DNA of 64,000 nucleotides from Bradyrhizobium sp. CSA112. GTDB lineage: Bacteria > Pseudomonadota > Alphaproteobacteria > Rhizobiales > Xanthobacteraceae. Positions 61,222 to 64,000 of this stretch are shown one piece after another (within the stretch, counting starts at the first letter, position 1; each line of letters begins with the position of its first letter). The notes below the pieces were generated by a model. The model saw nothing but the letters and a program-made list of their open reading frames with translations, was not told where the DNA came from and made no database searches. The stretch spans positions 248,001 through 312,000 of the forward strand of contig NZ_JAACFS010000002.1 of assembly GCF_029051645.1 (NCBI RefSeq), given 5' to 3'. The position numbers and the translations under genes are program-made.

Positions 61222-62331
61222 ATGAAAGTTCATTTTGGCCCGGGGGGCTGGGTTCAATGGCCAGACAGCGAAGAGTTCTCGATCGAGTTCATGAGGCTGC
61301 TGGGCGCGGCGCAGGAAGGCGGTTCGATGATCTCCGAATGCTTGCTTGCCGCAAGCCGGATAGACCCAACGGATGTCGGCGATTCCTGGTATCGGGAATG
61401 GATAAGGATGGCCGACATCAGCAATGAGCGCGCCAATGCCGCCTTCAAGCGCGGTCATGTGCTGACCGCGCAGAGTAACTGGCTTCGCGCCATCAATTAC
61501 TATCAGGCATCAGCGTTTGATTTCGATGCTGCCGACAAGAAACAGGAGCATGCGCTCCGAACCATGCGAGCCTGCGCCCGCCGCTACATTGCGCATTTGA
61601 CGCCCCCTGGCGTGGTCGTCGAGATTCCCTGGTTGAACGGCTATGCGCTGGAAGGCTATTTTTTGCCTGCCCCCGCCGCTTCTGGTCGAGCGCCTGTTGT
61701 CGTGTGCATGGGCGAACCCGGCCATCGGAAGGAGGAATATCTCTACAAGGCGGCACGCTATGCCCGCGATCGGGGAATGTCGATGCTGGCGGTAGATCTG
61801 CTTGGATCCGGCACCTGCGCCAAATTCGATGAAGTCGTCGGCCGTCCCGATCTGGAAACATCGGTGGGTCACGTGATGGATTACCTCACGACAAGAGACG
61901 ATGTCGACGAACGCAGGATCGCAATTCTCGGCGACGGTTCAGGGTCGTCCTTTGTGGCGCGCGGTGTTGCTCTCGATAATCGCTTCGCCGCCGCGGTTTG
62001 TGATGGCGGAATCTGGGACATGCATGAGCGCGCGTTCTTGATGAATCGCCACTCGCCGAATGGTCTCGGAAGTAATGGAGTTGAAGGCGGCTCGGCCGGG
62101 CGAAAATTCCATTGCCCGGTCCTGATCACCATGGGTGAGCAGGGCTGGCTCGAACGCGACCATGTGACCGATCTGTTCGAGCGGCTCAAGATCGCCAATT
62201 CCGACATTTCATTGAAGATTTTCGAAAGCTCTGAAACGGCTGCCGCGCAGGGGCACCGCGACAACCCTACGCTTGCCAGCGAATTCATTTTTGACTGGAT
62301 GGCCGATCGCCTCAACTCGATATCGGCCTAG
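61222..62331 (+). CDS. alpha/beta hydrolase, FrsA-like
   Basis: A 369-residue cytoplasmic hydrolase with an N-terminal helical domain (about 1-140) and an alpha/beta core. The nucleophile motif is LGDGSGSSFVARG; an acid and the late His (QGHRDNPT) complete the triad. It resembles FrsA and the 2,6-dihydropseudooxynicotine hydrolase group. ATG 61222 has no ribosome site. It converges with the MarR gene, 17 bases between stops. Confidence 0.82.
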   Translation: MKVHFGPGGWVQWPDSEEFSIEFMRLLGAAQEGGSMISECLLAASRIDPTDVGDSWYREWIRMADISNERANAAFKRGHVLTAQSNWLRAINYYQASAFDFDAADKKQEHALRTMRACARRYIAHLTPPGVVVEIPWLNGYALEGYFLPAPAASGRAPVVVCMGEPGHRKEEYLYKAARYARDRGMSMLAVDLLGSGTCAKFDEVVGRPDLETSVGHVMDYLTTRDDVDERRIAILGDGSGSSFVARGVALDNRFAAAVCDGGIWDMHERAFLMNRHSPNGLGSNGVEGGSAGRKFHCPVLITMGEQGWLERDHVTDLFERLKIANSDISLKIFESSETAAAQGHRDNPTLASEFIFDWMADRLNSISA

Positions 62332-62348
62332 CCCAGCCGCCGCCCAAA

Positions 62349-62900
62349 TCATATGCCCATCGCGACTTTCAGGCTGGCCTTCTCAAGGCGATTCCTCAAT
62401 GCCGCGAGCTTGGCGGTGAACTCGCCGAGCTCGCGGTCGCTGAATTCGGCAAAGATGAATTCGTTGAGCGCCGCCTGCTCGGAAGCCAAACCCGCGATGT
62501 GCTTATAGGTCTTGTCCGTCAAGGACATCTGCACGATTCTGGCATCCTCCCCTGAAGTCTTGCGGCGCATGAAGCCCTTTTTCTCGAGCATTTTCGACTG
62601 AGTCGTTACGAAGGACGGGTCAACGTGGAGCCTCTTGGACACGACCTTCACCGGGACGCCTTCACCCTGATCCAGATCGGCCAATGCCATCAGGATCAGC
62701 CATTGCGGGCCGCTGATGCCCAGCGTTTTTGCCCAGAAATAGCGAATCTCCTGGAGGTGCACGTTGATGGCGGCGATCTCCCAGGCAAATTGCCGGGCGA
62801 CGTCCTGATTCTTCTCGCCGAACTCATTCGACGCTCCGCGTTTCGCACGGCCCGACGAATCCGATCCCTGCCGCAGTTCCCGTCCCATGGCTTGTTTCAT
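62349..62900 (-). CDS. MarR family regulator
   Basis: A 183-residue winged-helix regulator. The helix-turn-helix is in VKVVSKRLHVDPSFVTTQSK, followed by the wing MLEKKGFMRRKTSGEDARIV. MarR proteins usually respond to small aromatic ligands. It converges with the FrsA-like gene and may control it: similar AT-rich sequences precede both genes. ATG 62900. Confidence 0.88.
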   Translation of the reverse strand: MKQAMGRELRQGSDSSGRAKRGASNEFGEKNQDVARQFAWEIAAINVHLQEIRYFWAKTLGISGPQWLILMALADLDQGEGVPVKVVSKRLHVDPSFVTTQSKMLEKKGFMRRKTSGEDARIVQMSLTDKTYKHIAGLASEQAALNEFIFAEFSDRELGEFTAKLAALRNRLEKASLKVAMGI

Positions 62901-63273
62901 CGCGATTCACCCTGAAGCTGCTTACCTAATTTAATAACAAAATCATCTGATTGCATGCCTTTTGCTGCCGGCTTCTGAACAAGATTTCGCGAGCTACCGG
63001 TGTTGCTGTCGCGACACAGTTCGGCGGGATAGAGATAGCTGAGTTCATAAAGTATTTTGATTAAGTAATTGGCGCATGCATAGTTCCAAAGGCGGTCGGG
63101 GGATCCTGGATCGTTCCGTTCTAGGTGGTTCGCTTAAGTCCCTCGCGTTCATGCGGGTGTGTCCGAAGACGCGAAACGACTGAGCGGTTTTCAAAAGGCG
63201 AGGGCGGATCTTTTCCTGGGGGAACAGCCACAGGTCCGGTCCTTGTCCTAGCAGCGCAACTTGGAGGTTTAAC
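62901..63273. other. divergent region between MarR and porin genes
   Basis: An AT-rich stretch at 62920-62960 (MarR promoter or operator) and a long porin leader (about 63060-63273), with GGAGG (63263-63267) before the porin start. No gene seen. Confidence 0.5.
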
Positions 63274-64000
63274 ATGAATATGATCAAGGGCCTTATTCTC
63301 GGCTCAGCGGCGGGTTTCATCGCCGTGAGCGGAGCGCAGGCTGCCGATCTTCCCGTCAAGGCCAAAGCGGTCGAGTACGTAAAGATCTGCTCGCTTTACG
63401 GCGCGGGTTTCTACTACATCCCGGGCAGCGACACTTGCATAAAGATCGGTGGCTATGTGCGCGTTGACACGACGTTCAACGGCGGCATTTTCGATGAGCC
63501 GGCGTGGAAGGCCAATCTTGGTCAGCAGAATCGCGTGCGCGATTACTATGCTGCCCGTTCGCGTTTGGCGCTCAGCGTAGATACGCGCACTGCCACGGCG
63601 TACGGCGTCGTTCGTAGCTTCGCTCAGGCCAACTTCAACCTGAACTCGTCTACCGGCGAAGGTTATGGTACGCCTGGCGCTGTGGCTGGCTCGGGCCTTG
63701 CGGCTGGCTCGCAGTCCCTGGGCGTGGATTTGGTGTTCATCCAGTTCGCTGGGTTCACCTTCGGTAAGTCTGCTTCGGCCTTTGCGACGCCTTGGCAGGG
63801 TTATCCGGGCAACAACTCCTCGCATCTGATTGGCGGCCATGACGACGTCACCGGCACCAACAACATCCAATACACCGCGCAGTTCGGCAACGGCGTGTCC
63901 GGCACCATCGGCCTGGACGACCCGTACTACGGCCGCACTTCGCTGCTGAACCTGGGTGCTACCAACCCATCCGTTGCCGTCGCGGCAGGTTCGCAGGCCT
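63274..64000 (+). CDS. porin, 5' part (cut by window end)
   Basis: An outer membrane porin of the alphaproteobacterial Omp2b type; the first 242 residues are in the window. The signal peptide is IKGLILGSAAGFIAVSGAQA; the mature part begins ADLPVKAKAVEYVKICSLYG and shows the typical CIKIGGYVRVDTTFNG and SRLALSVDTRTATAYG. GGAGG precedes the ATG by six bases. The 3' end is outside the window. Confidence 0.93.
   Translation, partial: MNMIKGLILGSAAGFIAVSGAQAADLPVKAKAVEYVKICSLYGAGFYYIPGSDTCIKIGGYVRVDTTFNGGIFDEPAWKANLGQQNRVRDYYAARSRLALSVDTRTATAYGVVRSFAQANFNLNSSTGEGYGTPGAVAGSGLAAGSQSLGVDLVFIQFAGFTFGKSASAFATPWQGYPGNNSSHLIGGHDDVTGTNNIQYTAQFGNGVSGTIGLDDPYYGRTSLLNLGATNPSVAVAAGSQA

Noticed and set aside
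1..64000. CRISPR arrays, rRNA, tRNA, insertion sequences or prophage
   Set aside because: No spaced identical repeats, no rRNA or tRNA signatures, and no transposase, integrase or phage structural genes were seen.

Overview
The window looks like chromosomal DNA of a GC-rich alphaproteobacterium of the Bradyrhizobium / Nitrobacteraceae type. The evidence is protein resemblance (porin, Hsp20 with a ROSE-type leader, BTLCP-type peptidase, PAS_5, DUF3126 and DUF2336 proteins, thrS, folE, hisI, cysE), frequent GTG/TTG starts, and many palindromic intergenic repeats of the kind scattered through Bradyrhizobium genomes. No rRNA, tRNA, CRISPR array, transposase or phage block was found, so this reads as core chromosome with a few decayed or acquired patches. 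The sequence is open at both ends and the last gene, a porin, is cut by the window edge.

Layout. 0-6 kb: cysE, a DUF3126 protein, a gamma carbonic anhydrase, and a HAMP/PAS sensor broken by a one-base shift. 5.5-11.2 kb: small proteins (an Rmf-like/DNA-binding-like pair), a remnant of a two-partner-secretion outer membrane transporter, an HSL-type esterase, Hsp20 under a probable RNA thermometer, and a BTLCP peptidase. 11.5-17.6 kb: a tandem PilZ protein, an enoyl-CoA hydratase, a stump of poxB beside a low-GC orphan gene, a four-gene polar amino acid ABC transporter, and a PAS_5 protein. 17.6-28.9 kb: a candidate small RNA, rhomboid protease, CBS protein, patatin, an exported beta-rich protein, a PAS-GGDEF-EAL protein, nitroreductase, thrS, and a frameshifted MFS transporter. 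28.9-32.7 kb: a zinc locus in which a TonB-dependent receptor and an AztD-type zinc chaperone gene converge, each with a Zur-like operator. 32.7-40.5 kb: an exported hydrolase, APC permease with an overlapping exported protein, yidD, a ClpP-like periplasmic protein, an Fe-S scaffold, folE and hisI. 40.5-44.4 kb: a hydrolase-glycosyltransferase fusion, TetR regulator and methanethiol S-methyltransferase (mddA), with a perfect palindrome upstream. 44.5-54 kb: SLT transglycosylase, DUF2336 protein, response regulator, Hpt protein, NAD kinase, a FecR protein with a CHASE2-adenylate cyclase, and an S10 carboxypeptidase. 54-64 kb: mostly small exported proteins, a Tat-exported epoxide-hydrolase-like protein behind paired operators, an outer membrane beta-barrel, cupin, a FrsA-like hydrolase converging on a MarR regulator, and the porin.

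The most coherent unit is the Zur-controlled pair at 28.9-32.7 kb: an outer membrane receptor would bring zinc into the periplasm and the AztD-like propeller would hold or hand it on. No zinc ABC transporter lies beside it, and the chaperone frame is broken by one base. Four genes here carry single-base indels in short homopolymer runs, so either decay or assembly error must be settled before those genes are called dead.
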